From Paenibacillus pabuli (lineage in GTDB: Bacteria > Bacillota > Bacilli > Paenibacillales > Paenibacillaceae), in contig NZ_JBDOIO010000001.1 of assembly GCF_039831995.1 (NCBI RefSeq), positions 62,001 to 126,000 on the forward strand: a stretch of 64,000 bases of DNA, given 5' to 3'. The translations under genes and the position numbers were made by a program. The notes under the pieces are model-generated. The model worked only from the letters and a program-made list of their open reading frames with translations. It ran no database searches and was not told the origin of the DNA. This document shows, in pieces, positions 39,708 through 48,268 of the stretch (its first letter is position 1; each line of letters begins with the position of its first letter).

Positions 39708-41645
39708 TTGGGAGAATCGCAGCTAGTAAAATTAGAGGGTTTAAGTGAGAAAATTTTCCTTGACCGCTATGCGTTGAAAGACGCTGATGTAAATAATGTA
39801 AAAGTCGGAGATACTATTTTAGTTCTGGTAAAGGACGATCCTCAGTATCCAACTAAGGAAGTCGGTCTTGTGACTGAGCGTTCCGGTGTTAATTTGAAGG
39901 TTGAATTACGTAGCGGTGAGACGATTGATACTGTAACTGATAAAATTACTCTGACTGTTGAAAATTCGCCTTCTGAGATGTGGGATCGATTGGCAGGAGC
40001 AATGGCATCCGTCGAGAAGACTCCGGAATTACAGGAAGAATGGCGAGGTAAATTCCGGAATTTGTTGGACGATTGGAAATTGGTACCTGGTGGACGGATT
40101 GCCGCAGGTGCTGATGCGAATGACGAACTAACATTATTTAACTGTTATGTTATTCCAAGTCCTAAAGATTCACGTGGCGGTATTATGCAAACATTGTCCG
40201 AAATGACTGAGATTATGTCACGTGGTGGCGGAGTTGGTATTAATATTTCATCACTACGACCGCATAGATCTATTGTACGTGGAGTAAACGGATCATCTAG
40301 TGGTTCTGTCTCCTGGGGCGGATTATTCAGCTACACGACTGGATTGATTGAACAGGGTGGTTCACGTCGTGGGGCATTGATGTTGATGATTCATGACTGG
40401 CACCCTGATGTTGAACAGTTCATCACAGTCAAGCAACAATCTGGGCTAATCACTAATGCTAACCTTTCGGTATGTGTCTCCAACGACTTCATGAAAGCTG
40501 TCAAAGAAGACTTGGATTGGGAACTGGTATTCCCTGATACCTCCGTTGAAAATTATGATGAGTTGTGGGATGGGGACTTGGCCAAATGGAAAGCAGCAGG
40601 AAGGAGCGTAATCCATTATCGGACAGTTAAGGCACGCTACCTGTGGAATCAAATTATCGAATCGGCTTGGAAATCAGCTGAACCTGGCGTAGTCTTCATG
40701 GAATATTACAATGAAATGAGTAACTCTTGGTACTTTAATCCAATTATTTGTACTAACCCATGTGGCGAGCAAGGTTTGCCAGCTTGGGGAGTATGTAACT
40801 TATCCGCGTTGAACCTATCTAAATTTTACGATGAGACACGTGAGGATGTCGACTGGGATTCTCTTTCCGAGTCTGTACGTTATGCGGTACGTTTCTTGGA
40901 TAACGTAATTACTAAAACACCTTACCATTTCGAAGAGAATCGGATTAATCAGACTTCTGAGCGACGTGTAGGTTTGGGAACAATGGGATTGGCAGAACTT
41001 TTGATCAAATTGAAAGTCCGTTACGGTTCGCCGGAATCCTTAGATTTCTTGGATAAGTTGTATGGATTCATTGCTGCTGAAGCTTATCTTGAATCATCGG
41101 CACTTGCGGCAGAAAAAGGATCATTTGACCAATTTGATGCAGATAAGTTGTTGCAAAGTGGCTTCCTCAAGAATATGGTAGCAACCTATCCTGAGGTTGG
41201 TGAAGCTATCCGAGCGCAAGGTTTACGTAATGTTACAGTATTGACTCAGGCTCCGACTGGATCAACTGGTACAATGGTCGGAACATCTACCGGTATCGAA
41301 CCCTACTTTGCATTTAAGTATTTCCGTCAAAGTCGATTAGGCTATGACATGCAGTATGTACCAATTGCACAGGATTGGTTGGACGCGCATACTGGCGAAG
41401 AATTACCTGAATATTTCGTGACCGCGATGCAACTTTCTGCAAAAGATCATGTGCGTACTCAAGCAGCTATTCAACGTTGGGTTGATAGTTCTATTTCAAA
41501 AACTGCCAATGCACCTAAGGATTTTACAGTCGAGGAGACTCGTGAACTCTATGAATTGGCTTTCGACCTCGGTTGTAAAGGTGTAACAATCTATCGTGAC
41601 GGTTGCCGTGATGTACAAGTACTTTCGACAGAAGATAAATCCTAA
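39708..41645 (+). CDS. nrdJ: Class II (adenosylcobalamin-dependent) ribonucleotide reductase
   Basis: 645 residues, TTG start. Active-site residues are in class II order: N-C-Y-V (Cys146), N-P-C-G-E (Asn350, thiyl Cys352, Glu354) and G-V-C-N-L (Cys363). The 11-residue Cys352-Cys363 spacing and the late P-T-G-S-T-G-T and C-K-G-V-T-I-Y-R-D-G are typical. It reduces ribonucleotides to deoxyribonucleotides using a B12 radical, independent of oxygen. Residues ~30-85 form a small barrel insert seen in one NrdJ branch. Single-gene enzyme supplying dNTP precursors. Confidence 0.93.
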   Translation: MGESQLVKLEGLSEKIFLDRYALKDADVNNVKVGDTILVLVKDDPQYPTKEVGLVTERSGVNLKVELRSGETIDTVTDKITLTVENSPSEMWDRLAGAMASVEKTPELQEEWRGKFRNLLDDWKLVPGGRIAAGADANDELTLFNCYVIPSPKDSRGGIMQTLSEMTEIMSRGGGVGINISSLRPHRSIVRGVNGSSSGSVSWGGLFSYTTGLIEQGGSRRGALMLMIHDWHPDVEQFITVKQQSGLITNANLSVCVSNDFMKAVKEDLDWELVFPDTSVENYDELWDGDLAKWKAAGRSVIHYRTVKARYLWNQIIESAWKSAEPGVVFMEYYNEMSNSWYFNPIICTNPCGEQGLPAWGVCNLSALNLSKFYDETREDVDWDSLSESVRYAVRFLDNVITKTPYHFEENRINQTSERRVGLGTMGLAELLIKLKVRYGSPESLDFLDKLYGFIAAEAYLESSALAAEKGSFDQFDADKLLQSGFLKNMVATYPEVGEAIRAQGLRNVTVLTQAPTGSTGTMVGTSTGIEPYFAFKYFRQSRLGYDMQYVPIAQDWLDAHTGEELPEYFVTAMQLSAKDHVRTQAAIQRWVDSSISKTANAPKDFTVEETRELYELAFDLGCKGVTIYRDGCRDVQVLSTEDKS

Positions 41646-41652
41646 GTTTACT

Positions 41653-41676
41653 AAGAGACCTACGGGTCTCTTTTTT
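41653..41676 (+). terminator. Terminator after the RNR gene
   Basis: AAGAGACC pairs with GGTCTCTT around TACG, then TTTTATT. Confidence 0.85.
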
Positions 41677-41691
41677 ATTGTCTATAAATAA

Positions 41692-41715
41692 TCGTAATAA
41701 ATAGGTAGTATGGAG
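41692..41715 (+). promoter_or_regulatory. TCGTAATAA element 3
   Basis: TCGTAATAAATAGGTAGTATGGAG, 67 bases before the start at 41759. Nearly the same as the element at 61433 over both halves. Confidence 0.6.
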
Positions 41716-41758
41716 AATAAATGGAAGCGAATAATAACAGTGATTGGGGGATGATTTC

Positions 41759-41929
41759 GTGTGCGATATCTGCGCTAGTGGGGATACTCCGGTACGTTAC
41801 AAATATGTAAACGTAGCTCAGGTGACTAACAACAGAGCACATCGTAAAAAGAGATTACATAAAAAGTGGGGCAAGCGCTACGGGTATAACACAAAGATGG
41901 TTCTCGCAAAAATTAAAGTTGAATCTTGA
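41759..41929 (+). CDS. Small basic CxxC protein
   Basis: 56 residues from the GTG at 41759, eight bases after GGGGGATG. M-C-D-I-C-A at the start, then a lysine/arginine-rich tail (R-K-K-R-L-H-K-K-W). Probably nucleic-acid binding. It follows the RNR gene but has its own upstream element, so it is likely transcribed separately. Confidence 0.6.
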   Translation: MCDICASGDTPVRYKYVNVAQVTNNRAHRKKRLHKKWGKRYGYNTKMVLAKIKVES

Positions 41930-41966
41930 TAGTTGCCACATAAAATTATAAAGGGGTTACAACAAT

Positions 41967-42557
41967 ATGAGTAATCAATTACCTTACTTCCGAGCAGTTC
42001 CGGGTACAACACGTGAATTAATTTTACCTGATACAGGTAAAGGATTTATCTATAAAAAGTATACATTGCACTCGGTTGTACGACCTGATAAAGATTATAG
42101 AGTTACCGAAGAGTGTACAGGTTACGGTTGTGTTCTATGTAAGACAGCTTATGACGATTACGACAATCTTGTCAAAGAGTTGGACGAATGGAAATTAGAG
42201 GCCGGACCTGGTGTTGGAGAGACCGAAATGGAGAACGAATATCATGTACGTGCCAATAAACTTCCTGTATCTCGACCACGTATACAGTACCAGGTATTAG
42301 CTGTAGATGCAAAGATAAAGACTCCACTAATTTGGAAGCTAACAGAAACTGCATTTGAGGATAAATTTTACCCTGCATTTATTAAAGCACTCCGTGGAAG
42401 TCAAAGGTGGGCAACTTTGAGTGTTCGAATCCCTCATGGAAATATGCCATTTGTCGTAAAAGACATGATTGTTATGAAAGCACCTTTTAATTGTGATTTA
42501 ACTGAAGAAGAACAAAATACTATTCTAAAAAAGATTTCAGATCACGTATTTCACTAA
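41967..42557 (+). CDS. Possible second zinc-containing ssDNA-binding-like protein
   Basis: 196 residues, ATG behind AAAGGGG. G-Y-G-C-V-L-C-K-T-A-Y-D-D (~51) followed by a charged helix and then R-P-R-I-Q-Y-Q-V-L-A-V-D-A parallels the C-P-Y-C-K-Y-W ... K-I-T-R-Y-Y-P-A-G-V-I layout of the ssDNA-binding candidate at 13619. This suggests an OB-fold protein with a zinc site, but similarity is limited and the assignment is tentative. Confidence 0.4.
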   Translation: MSNQLPYFRAVPGTTRELILPDTGKGFIYKKYTLHSVVRPDKDYRVTEECTGYGCVLCKTAYDDYDNLVKELDEWKLEAGPGVGETEMENEYHVRANKLPVSRPRIQYQVLAVDAKIKTPLIWKLTETAFEDKFYPAFIKALRGSQRWATLSVRIPHGNMPFVVKDMIVMKAPFNCDLTEEEQNTILKKISDHVFH

Positions 42558-42576
42558 GTTGAAGGGGCTAAACGAC

Positions 42577-43161
42577 ATGACAGAAATAGAAATGTTCCTT
42601 AATAGGAAGTTAGCTATCCAATGTGAAACTGAAGATGAGGCCATCGAATTGTTTAGATGGCTTGTACATAAAGGTATTATTTGGCGGACAGGTGATCCAT
42701 TAACCGAGACAAACTGGGATTATCAGTACAAGGAAAAGACTGCATACTCGTTAATCACAGGTGGACTCTCATTTTACGACGCTGAGATATTGAAGCAAGA
42801 GATAGAGGTTGTCAGATATGTGGACATTCCTAAGGATCAGCTATTTATTGAGATTGAATCCCTTGAGGATACTATATCATTTGATACGCTTTCGGCTAAG
42901 TATGCAATACACTGTCGCACAAAGAATGAGAGTGTTGAACTCTTCAAATTCCTGGGACAGCTTGATGTCAGGCAATCTGCAAGTTGTAGAAGATGTGACG
43001 AAGATGACACTCTATGGGATCACTTCTTCCGTGAGAACACCGTGTATGTTGTGGCCAATAAAAGTAAACTCTACTGTATGGAACTGAGTTTGGCTCAAAG
43101 ATTCGGGTACAAAATAATAGATGTGAGCGACTTCTCAATGGAACATCCAATTAAGTCCTAA
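42577..43161 (+). CDS. Hypothetical protein with internal duplication
   Basis: 194 residues from the ATG at 42577 behind GAAGGGG. Two halves repeat the same pattern: K-L-A-I-Q-C-E-T-E-D-E-A-I-E-L-F-R-W-L (from ~11) and K-Y-A-I-H-C-R-T-K-N-E-S-V-E-L-F-K-F-L (from ~108), each followed by a W-D-Y or W-D-H stretch and closing strands. The second copy also has C-R-R-C. Function unknown. Confidence 0.75.
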   Translation: MTEIEMFLNRKLAIQCETEDEAIELFRWLVHKGIIWRTGDPLTETNWDYQYKEKTAYSLITGGLSFYDAEILKQEIEVVRYVDIPKDQLFIEIESLEDTISFDTLSAKYAIHCRTKNESVELFKFLGQLDVRQSASCRRCDEDDTLWDHFFRENTVYVVANKSKLYCMELSLAQRFGYKIIDVSDFSMEHPIKS

Positions 43162-43172
43162 ATTGTATCAAT

Positions 43173-43215
43173 AAAAGACCCTCATTGAACGTATTGTTCT
43201 GTGAGGGTCTTTTTA
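43173..43215 (+). terminator. Hairpin terminator
   Basis: AAAAGACCCTCA pairs perfectly with TGAGGGTCTTTT, then T-run. Confidence 0.9.
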
Positions 43216-43292
43216 AATCATAAAATAATCGCTATGATTAAGTTAAGAAGATTGAAAAAGGAATGAAAATATGATATGATAGAAGGTGTTGT

Positions 43293-44054
43293 ATGATTAG
43301 CGTGGCAGAAAGACCTACTAAAGATCGGATAACAACTGAAGATGAACTTGATTTAATTTACAAAGTAAAATCCGGTGATGACGACGCATTTAATAAGCTG
43401 GTTAAGGCTCATATCGGATCTATAACTAAAGTCTGCAAAAGTGTAAGAACTTTACACGGTACAGACTACAACGATAAAATGCAGATTGCACTTTTAACAT
43501 TTTACGAAACTATTATCAATTTCGATCCGGATTCTGGTAACCGTTTGATGGCTTATTCTTATAGTAACATTAAATTCAAGTTGTTGAATTATAATCGGGA
43601 CACTGCAAGGTTAGTAAGACTTAGCCGACCACAGATAAATGCACTAAATAAGTTTGGGGTAGCTTATGAAGAAGCGTGTAAGCAATTTAATCGTGACGTT
43701 TCTTTTCAGGAAGTTTCTGATATCACTGGGATTGATTACAACGACTACATAACAGCCTCAAGTTTAAATAGTCCGGACCATTTAGACAGGGTTATGGCTA
43801 GCAGTGAACGAGAAACTGCTACACTTGCGGACATGATCCCTGGAGTTTACGACGAGTATGCTGATTTCGATCTCTATGATGCTATCGCGAGTTTGAAACC
43901 GCTCGAGAAACAGGTTATAGTTCTTACTTATTTTGAGAATAAGACTCAGAGAGAAATTGCGGAGATAACGGGATACAGTCAAATGCATATCTGCCGAGTA
44001 AAGAATAAAACTCTACTCCTTCTTAAGACTCGTCTCGAAGGTAAAGGGTTTTAA
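43293..44054 (+). CDS. RNA polymerase sigma-70-family factor
   Basis: 253 residues, ATG behind GAAGGTG. Region 2 lies at ~30-110 (D-D-A-F-N-K-L-V, F-D-P-D-S-G-N-R-L-M-A-Y-S-Y, promoter-melting part N-Y-N-R-D-T). A region-3-like middle follows, then region 4 at ~195-245 with the helix-turn-helix Q-R-E-I-A-E-I-T-G-Y-S-Q-M-H-I-C-R-V. It would redirect host RNA polymerase to phage promoters. The repeated TCGTAATAA elements in this window are candidate targets. The next gene is a DNA-binding protein. Confidence 0.88.
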   Translation: MISVAERPTKDRITTEDELDLIYKVKSGDDDAFNKLVKAHIGSITKVCKSVRTLHGTDYNDKMQIALLTFYETIINFDPDSGNRLMAYSYSNIKFKLLNYNRDTARLVRLSRPQINALNKFGVAYEEACKQFNRDVSFQEVSDITGIDYNDYITASSLNSPDHLDRVMASSERETATLADMIPGVYDEYADFDLYDAIASLKPLEKQVIVLTYFENKTQREIAEITGYSQMHICRVKNKTLLLLKTRLEGKGF

Positions 44055-44098
44055 GGGAGTATTCACTATACATAAATCTGATTTAAGGAGAATGCCAC

Positions 44099-44779
44099 TT
44101 GGAGAATAATGAAACTGGTAACGAGTTATCTGACTTAGACAAGACTGGGACTGAAAGTGAAGAATCATCTACGTCTGATGAAAACAGTGACACAGATAAA
44201 AGCTCTAAGATGGAAAGAATTTACGCAGCATTTGACGAAGGTATTGATATTAAAGACATCGCTGAAGAATTTGGACTACGTGTCTCGACTTTACGGACAT
44301 ACAAGACAAATTGGAAGAACAAGCGTGAGCCTAAGCAGCTTAATCACTTAGGAATACCTAAAATCATACCTGTCAAACGTGACAAGGGCAAGTCTGGTAT
44401 AGTGGAAACTATAGATACCGGTGAACCTAAGAAAGAACCTGTAATTAACGAAGTAAAAGAGCCAGTTGCAGGTGTAAGTGAAACACCTCCGGTAGTTGAG
44501 GACAAACCTGTAACGGAAAAACGTACAGAATTTCCTAAGCATCGGGATTTAAGTAAAAATACGATTATGTTGGTCGATATTTACTTAAACTGTGGAACTA
44601 TCCTTAAAGAATGTGCTATATTCGATGATAAGAAGAACGAACCACTTTCCAGGTTTGATGATGTTATTGAAAAATTCAACTCTAAGCCATATATAACATA
44701 TATCAAATATCGTAATCGAAACTTGATTGGTGAACTACCTCTGAGTGCTGTGGAAAGATATAATATCATTAAAGCTTAA
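44099..44779 (+). CDS. Helix-turn-helix protein with acidic N-terminus
   Basis: 226 residues, TTG start 8 bases after AAGGAG. An acidic Ser/Asp/Glu N-terminus (~1-37), a helix-turn-helix (~42-75: I-K-D-I-A-E-E-F-G-L-R-V-S-T-L-R-T-Y), a Lys/Pro/Glu/Val-rich linker (~90-145) and a small C-terminal domain. The layout suggests a DNA-binding regulator or replication-related protein. It follows the sigma factor by 44 bases and is probably in the same operon. Confidence 0.7.
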   Translation: MENNETGNELSDLDKTGTESEESSTSDENSDTDKSSKMERIYAAFDEGIDIKDIAEEFGLRVSTLRTYKTNWKNKREPKQLNHLGIPKIIPVKRDKGKSGIVETIDTGEPKKEPVINEVKEPVAGVSETPPVVEDKPVTEKRTEFPKHRDLSKNTIMLVDIYLNCGTILKECAIFDDKKNEPLSRFDDVIEKFNSKPYITYIKYRNRNLIGELPLSAVERYNIIKA

Positions 44780-44787
44780 ATTCAAAA

Positions 44788-44815
44788 TAGTTCCTCCTAT
44801 GGAGGGACTTTTTTA
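44788..44815 (+). terminator. Terminator after the HTH gene
   Basis: AGTTCCTCC pairs with GGAGGGACT around TAT, then TTTTTAT. Confidence 0.85.
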
Positions 44816-44889
44816 TTTCTTTAATACATCTACTGAAGTATAACAGGTAGGATAAAACAGATATAGTTGAGCAATTACGGAGGTTCGTA

Positions 44890-45105
44890 ATGTTATATGC
44901 AGGTGTATTCGAATTTTTAAAGACGGCAAGTAATCCTAATACGATGACCAATTTTGTTAGAAGCCTTGACGGTAAAAGTGCTAGTGTATTTTTTGATCTT
45001 GTCGCGATGTCGGACAGCGTCAATGCCGAAAGATGGATTGACATTTATAATCAGGAAGCTATCAAAGGTAGTTTAAATGCCTCTATACAGAATCCTTTAA
45101 ATTAA
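44890..45105 (+). CDS. Small hypothetical protein
   Basis: 71 residues, ATG behind ACGGAGG. Helical (F-E-F-L-K-T-A, S-V-F-F-D-L-V-A-M). Function unknown. Confidence 0.65.
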   Translation: MLYAGVFEFLKTASNPNTMTNFVRSLDGKSASVFFDLVAMSDSVNAERWIDIYNQEAIKGSLNASIQNPLN

Positions 45106-45148
45106 TATGGTAGTTAAGGTAAATTTAGTGAAAGTGGGGAATGTACAT

Positions 45149-45634
45149 ATGCGTAGGAATGTATGTGTAGGTGATACTCATTTATCTCAGCGTTTCGAAA
45201 CTTTTGGGTACCGAAAGGATAAACTACCTGAGTATATTGGGAACTTTCGCAAAAATTTTCCTGAGTTTCGTGATAGATTAGTCGAAATTTATACTGAACT
45301 TGATCAACGTGAAGTGTATTATTTTAATAGATTTTACAGTAACAGTTTTCATATCTATCTCGTTCAGGATACCGTTGTCGAGTGTGCGGATATTTTCAGG
45401 AAGATCATTCCTGAGTTAGGGTTAAATCCCTCATATATGCAGATTCTCAGCGAAGGAACCGGGAAGGACTTTGTACCTTCACATAATCAAAGATGGACAT
45501 ATGAGACACGTCCTATCGTCGAAGCTATGATGCATACCAAGGCTATACTTCGAACTCTCCTTGGAATTGATATCGATAAAATTAAAGATCCTCAGCTAAT
45601 TCATCTGTTGTATCCTCTATACCCTATTAGCTGA
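45149..45634 (+). CDS. Hypothetical protein
   Basis: 161 residues from the ATG at 45149, eight bases after GTGGGGA. An in-frame ATG at 45107, one base after the previous stop, would add 14 residues by coupling. N-terminal R-R-N-V-C-V-G-D-T-H, then a helical body. No known family. Confidence 0.65.
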   Translation: MRRNVCVGDTHLSQRFETFGYRKDKLPEYIGNFRKNFPEFRDRLVEIYTELDQREVYYFNRFYSNSFHIYLVQDTVVECADIFRKIIPELGLNPSYMQILSEGTGKDFVPSHNQRWTYETRPIVEAMMHTKAILRTLLGIDIDKIKDPQLIHLLYPLYPIS

Positions 45635-45649
45635 TTAGGAGGAAATTAA

Positions 45650-45940
45650 ATGAGACTTACGTACGAAGAACTACGCGAAGATGATCCTTATACGGGACGA
45701 GAAGAATATCGTGCAGGATACCTACGTCTAGTATGTAAAGACGAGCAGGAGTTTTACAGTGCCTGGGATAAGATTAAATCTATCGAAGGTGTTATATGGA
45801 GTGGGTGTCCTGATGAAAGTACTGGCGAGTATAGCGATATTATTGTCGAGGTTAAAAGAACACCAGCTATGACAATTGCAGATGTCAAAGAATGGATTAA
45901 ATATTATCGGGAACAGGTTAAAATTGCATTTAATTCATAA
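45650..45940 (+). CDS. Small hypothetical protein
   Basis: 96 residues, ATG behind TTAGGAGG. Alpha/beta pattern (G-Y-L-R-L-V-C-K-D, then D-I-I-V-E-V-K-R) resembling a ferredoxin-like fold. Function unknown. Confidence 0.65.
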   Translation: MRLTYEELREDDPYTGREEYRAGYLRLVCKDEQEFYSAWDKIKSIEGVIWSGCPDESTGEYSDIIVEVKRTPAMTIADVKEWIKYYREQVKIAFNS

Positions 45941-45970
45941 AGACCTCGCTGAAACGGCGTGGTCTTTAGT
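45940..45970 (+). terminator. Hairpin terminator
   Basis: AAAGACC-T-CGC pairs with GCG-T-GGTCTTT with one T-T mismatch, then TAGTAGTTT. Confidence 0.6.
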
Positions 45971-46002
45971 AGTTTACATGTAATATGGGAGGTAGTCATT
46001 TA

Positions 46003-46212
46003 ATGAGAGATTACATTTGTTTTGATGAAAATCATCAGTATATACGACCAGGCGATAGGGTTCAGTTCATCGACTCCTATGGAAACTATGTATATGGAAC
46101 TGCTACTGGCGACTCTGAAGATGAAGATACACTTATTGTTAGGCTTGACAATGGAAAAACTATCGAGTTCGAGATTGATGAAGACGGTTTCTGCTTTCAA
46201 GTCACGAAATAG
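46003..46212 (+). CDS. Small hypothetical barrel-like protein
   Basis: 69 residues from the ATG at 46003 behind GGGAGG. P-G-D-R-V-Q-F-I-D-S-Y-G-N-Y-V-Y-G-T-A suggests an SH3/KOW-like barrel. Acidic. Function unknown. Confidence 0.65.
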   Translation: MRDYICFDENHQYIRPGDRVQFIDSYGNYVYGTATGDSEDEDTLIVRLDNGKTIEFEIDEDGFCFQVTK

Positions 46213-46253
46213 ACGCACTTTGATATACAACAATAAAAATTAGGAGGTTAATT

Positions 46254-46466
46254 ATGAATATTGGATCCGAAAGTTCTGGTATCGCTATTAATGGTCATGT
46301 GGGCACATGGTACGTTATTGATCGTTCCAATTATAGAGGTGTAAAGGTATTCCTGCTTGAGAGCGAAGTTTATGGCGAAGACGCGGCACACATTATCGTC
46401 ACTGCTGACGGGCAGATAGTTGCTGAAGACGTATATAACGGATTCTTGGATCTCGAATACGAATAA
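46254..46466 (+). CDS. Small conserved-looking hypothetical protein
   Basis: 70 residues, ATG behind TTAGGAGG. N-G-H-V-G-T-W-Y-V-I-D, E-x-E-V-Y-G-E-D-A-A-H-I-I-V and V-Y-N-G-F-L-D-L are well formed and recall small Firmicutes/phage proteins seen without a function. Beta-rich. Confidence 0.7.
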   Translation: MNIGSESSGIAINGHVGTWYVIDRSNYRGVKVFLLESEVYGEDAAHIIVTADGQIVAEDVYNGFLDLEYE

Positions 46467-46513
46467 GAAAAATCCATACATTTAATATCTATTATACACG
46501 GAGGGTAAACCTT

Positions 46514-46867
46514 ATGCATATTGATGTGATTCGTGATTCAATGATAACTGCTGTAGAGGATATATCAATCTCTGAGCATTTCGACAAAATTGTATTACTT
46601 GACATCGTTGAAAACATAGTTGATTACTTCAGAAAAGGTGAACATCTACCTCAGTTTTTTGAGTTTTGGGGCGATAGTTGGAGTGCACCTGGTGTTGCAC
46701 TCACATACGAGCCTGACAGTGTGGCATTGGATATAGCACACCATTACGCGTATACTAAAGGTGTTGGTCACGGGTACACTGAGGTTTTAACTATGCAACC
46801 TGTTGATCTCGAAAGATTTCTTGAAAACTTTCACGAGTTCATCCAGGTACACGTGATATTGCTGTAG
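46514..46867 (+). CDS. Hypothetical protein
   Basis: 117 residues, ATG behind ACGGAGG. Helical ends around an aromatic middle (F-F-E-F-W-G-D-S-W). No family recognised. Confidence 0.65.
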   Translation: MHIDVIRDSMITAVEDISISEHFDKIVLLDIVENIVDYFRKGEHLPQFFEFWGDSWSAPGVALTYEPDSVALDIAHHYAYTKGVGHGYTEVLTMQPVDLERFLENFHEFIQVHVILL

Positions 46868-46876
46868 CAACTTGGT

Positions 46877-46905
46877 TTGATTTATTGTACCATCTGTGGT
46901 ATAAT
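46877..46905 (+). promoter_or_regulatory. Strong sigma-A-type promoter
   Basis: TTGATT (46877-46882), 17-base spacer, TATAAT (46900-46905) with a TG two bases before it. It drives the small gene at 46942. Confidence 0.75.
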
Positions 46906-46941
46906 AAGGAAGTAAAATTATAGCTAAAAGGAGTAACGGAT

Positions 46942-47079
46942 ATGTCTACATATATTAATATTAACGCTATCACAACTGAACGTCCCGAATTTAACGCTCC
47001 GGAATCCCTTCCGACTGAGCGTTTTTCTCGTGAACTTAAGTTGAATACGTTTAATATTAATCATAAACGAATGACATGA
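46942..47079 (+). CDS. 45-residue protein with its own promoter and terminator
   Basis: ATG at 46942 behind AAAGGAG. The frame encodes M-S-T-Y-I-N-I-N-A-I-T-T-E-R-P-E-F then L-P-T-E-R-F-S-R-E-L-K, with two T-E-R-containing stretches, ending at 47079. It stands alone between a near-consensus promoter (46877) and a strong terminator (47110), so it is probably highly expressed early. Basic/polar, no transmembrane segment. Candidate host-takeover peptide; function unknown. Confidence 0.65.
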   Translation: MSTYININAITTERPEFNAPESLPTERFSRELKLNTFNINHKRMT

Positions 47080-47109
47080 CGTATTTCCTTGGATTATATA
47101 GGAACTAAC

Positions 47110-47143
47110 GACCGTCCCTCGTAATGAGGGGCGGTTTTTTATT
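47110..47143 (+). terminator. Strong terminator
   Basis: ACCGTCCCTC pairs with GAGGGGCGGT (one wobble) around GTAAT, then TTTTT. Confidence 0.9.
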
Positions 47144-47173
47144 TGCAAATTTCGATTATAGGTGGTGATCGGT

Positions 47174-47248
47174 ATGGAACCGGGTCCTGAGATCAAAATA
47201 AAAAGTATTTTACGAAAAAACTGCGAATATCGCGGTCTTCTTAAGTGA
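47174..47248 (+). CDS. Possible 24-residue peptide
   Basis: Short frame from ATG 47174 behind AGGTGGTGA, ending TGA at 47248. Basic (K-I-K-S-I-L-R-K-N-C). Supported only by the ribosome binding site. The rest of 47080-47449 holds the terminator at 47110 and the promoter at 47293 and no other gene. Confidence 0.3.
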   Translation: MEPGPEIKIKSILRKNCEYRGLLK

Positions 47249-47292
47249 TGTCATAAACTGTCGCAAAATAAATAAAAAGTCGAAAATAGTTG

Positions 47293-47321
47293 TTGACTTA
47301 AAGGTGTAAGGATGATAAGAT
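47293..47321 (+). promoter_or_regulatory. Sigma-A-type promoter
   Basis: TTGACT (47293-47298), 17-base spacer, TAAGAT (47316-47321). It gives a ~120-base leader before the gene at 47450. Confidence 0.65.
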
Positions 47322-47449
47322 ATAAGTGTAAGGAAGATGATACCAAATAAGGAAAGAAATACAATATCTTATAAGGATCCTCTTAGTTGTCAGTTTAACG
47401 TCCGATGGATTAAGGTTGAGCATTATAAACAATTCATTGGAGGTATATA

Positions 47450-47836
47450 ATGAGTGAGACTGGATATAAACAACCTTACCTGATATTCATCGAAGAGACG
47501 CCTGTTTACGTGCATGAGAAAGCAGGACTCCGTAGATGGTTCAGTGATAATCATTTAGAGTACAACGGTGAGAATCTTTTAAGATATCGATATGAGAATA
47601 TTCCGGCTAGTGATAGCGAAATACAATTGGTATCTACCGGGCTATTTAAGCTAACTTTGAAAGACATGACACATTCTGCTGTTATCAGTTCTTCACGTTT
47701 AGGTCATGAGGATTTAATATTCTTTTCTGCTTTCAATGGTCAGTATCCCTTCTATAGTGATTCTTATCATGTTAGCGGCAGTTTAAATGACGAAATATTT
47801 TCAGCTGCAGTTTGCTTAGTCAATATTGTACTTTGA
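47450..47836 (+). CDS. Hypothetical protein
   Basis: 128 residues, ATG behind TTGGAGG. Beta-rich. Contains S-S-R-L-G-H-E-D-L-I-F-F-S-A-F-N-G. No family recognised. Has its own promoter. Confidence 0.65.
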   Translation: MSETGYKQPYLIFIEETPVYVHEKAGLRRWFSDNHLEYNGENLLRYRYENIPASDSEIQLVSTGLFKLTLKDMTHSAVISSSRLGHEDLIFFSAFNGQYPFYSDSYHVSGSLNDEIFSAAVCLVNIVL

Positions 47837-47901
47837 TCCAATTATCCCTCTATAGTTGTCATTTTTAATTCTTTTGGATTAAAAATAAAGGAGGGAAATA
47901 T

Positions 47902-48153
47902 ATGAATGTCACGTTTCAAATCAACAACTATCCTAATCTCGTGTTTGATATCATTTTTAAAGAGGTACCTGTACCTGATCAGGATACGTGCATCAGAATT
48001 AATGAGAGACTCCATGACTATAATTGGAATCTGATCGGAACTTTCGATGTAGTTTATTTCGGAGACATTGATTTTGAAATTTATCATATTGATGGTAACA
48101 ATGTGTATATGAATGCTGTAAGTTCCGAAGTTCATATGTACGACCAGATTTAG
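47902..48153 (+). CDS. Small hypothetical protein
   Basis: 83 residues, ATG behind AAAGGAGGG. Alternating beta strands (V-V-Y-F-G-D-I-D-F-E-I-Y). Function unknown. Confidence 0.65.
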   Translation: MNVTFQINNYPNLVFDIIFKEVPVPDQDTCIRINERLHDYNWNLIGTFDVVYFGDIDFEIYHIDGNNVYMNAVSSEVHMYDQI

Positions 48154-48268
48154 CGATACTAAGATGGACTTTCTATTATATGTTTTAATTTATCCAATTT
48201 CTATCTAGCAAACTAGGTAGGGACAGGATATAACTGAATAAATTAATGATATAATAGGAGGTTCATTT

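Noticed and set aside
43252..43280. TTGAAA-N17-TATGAT promoter before the sigma gene
   Set aside because: The start point would fall within the ribosome binding site of the gene at 43293, so it is unlikely to be used for that gene.
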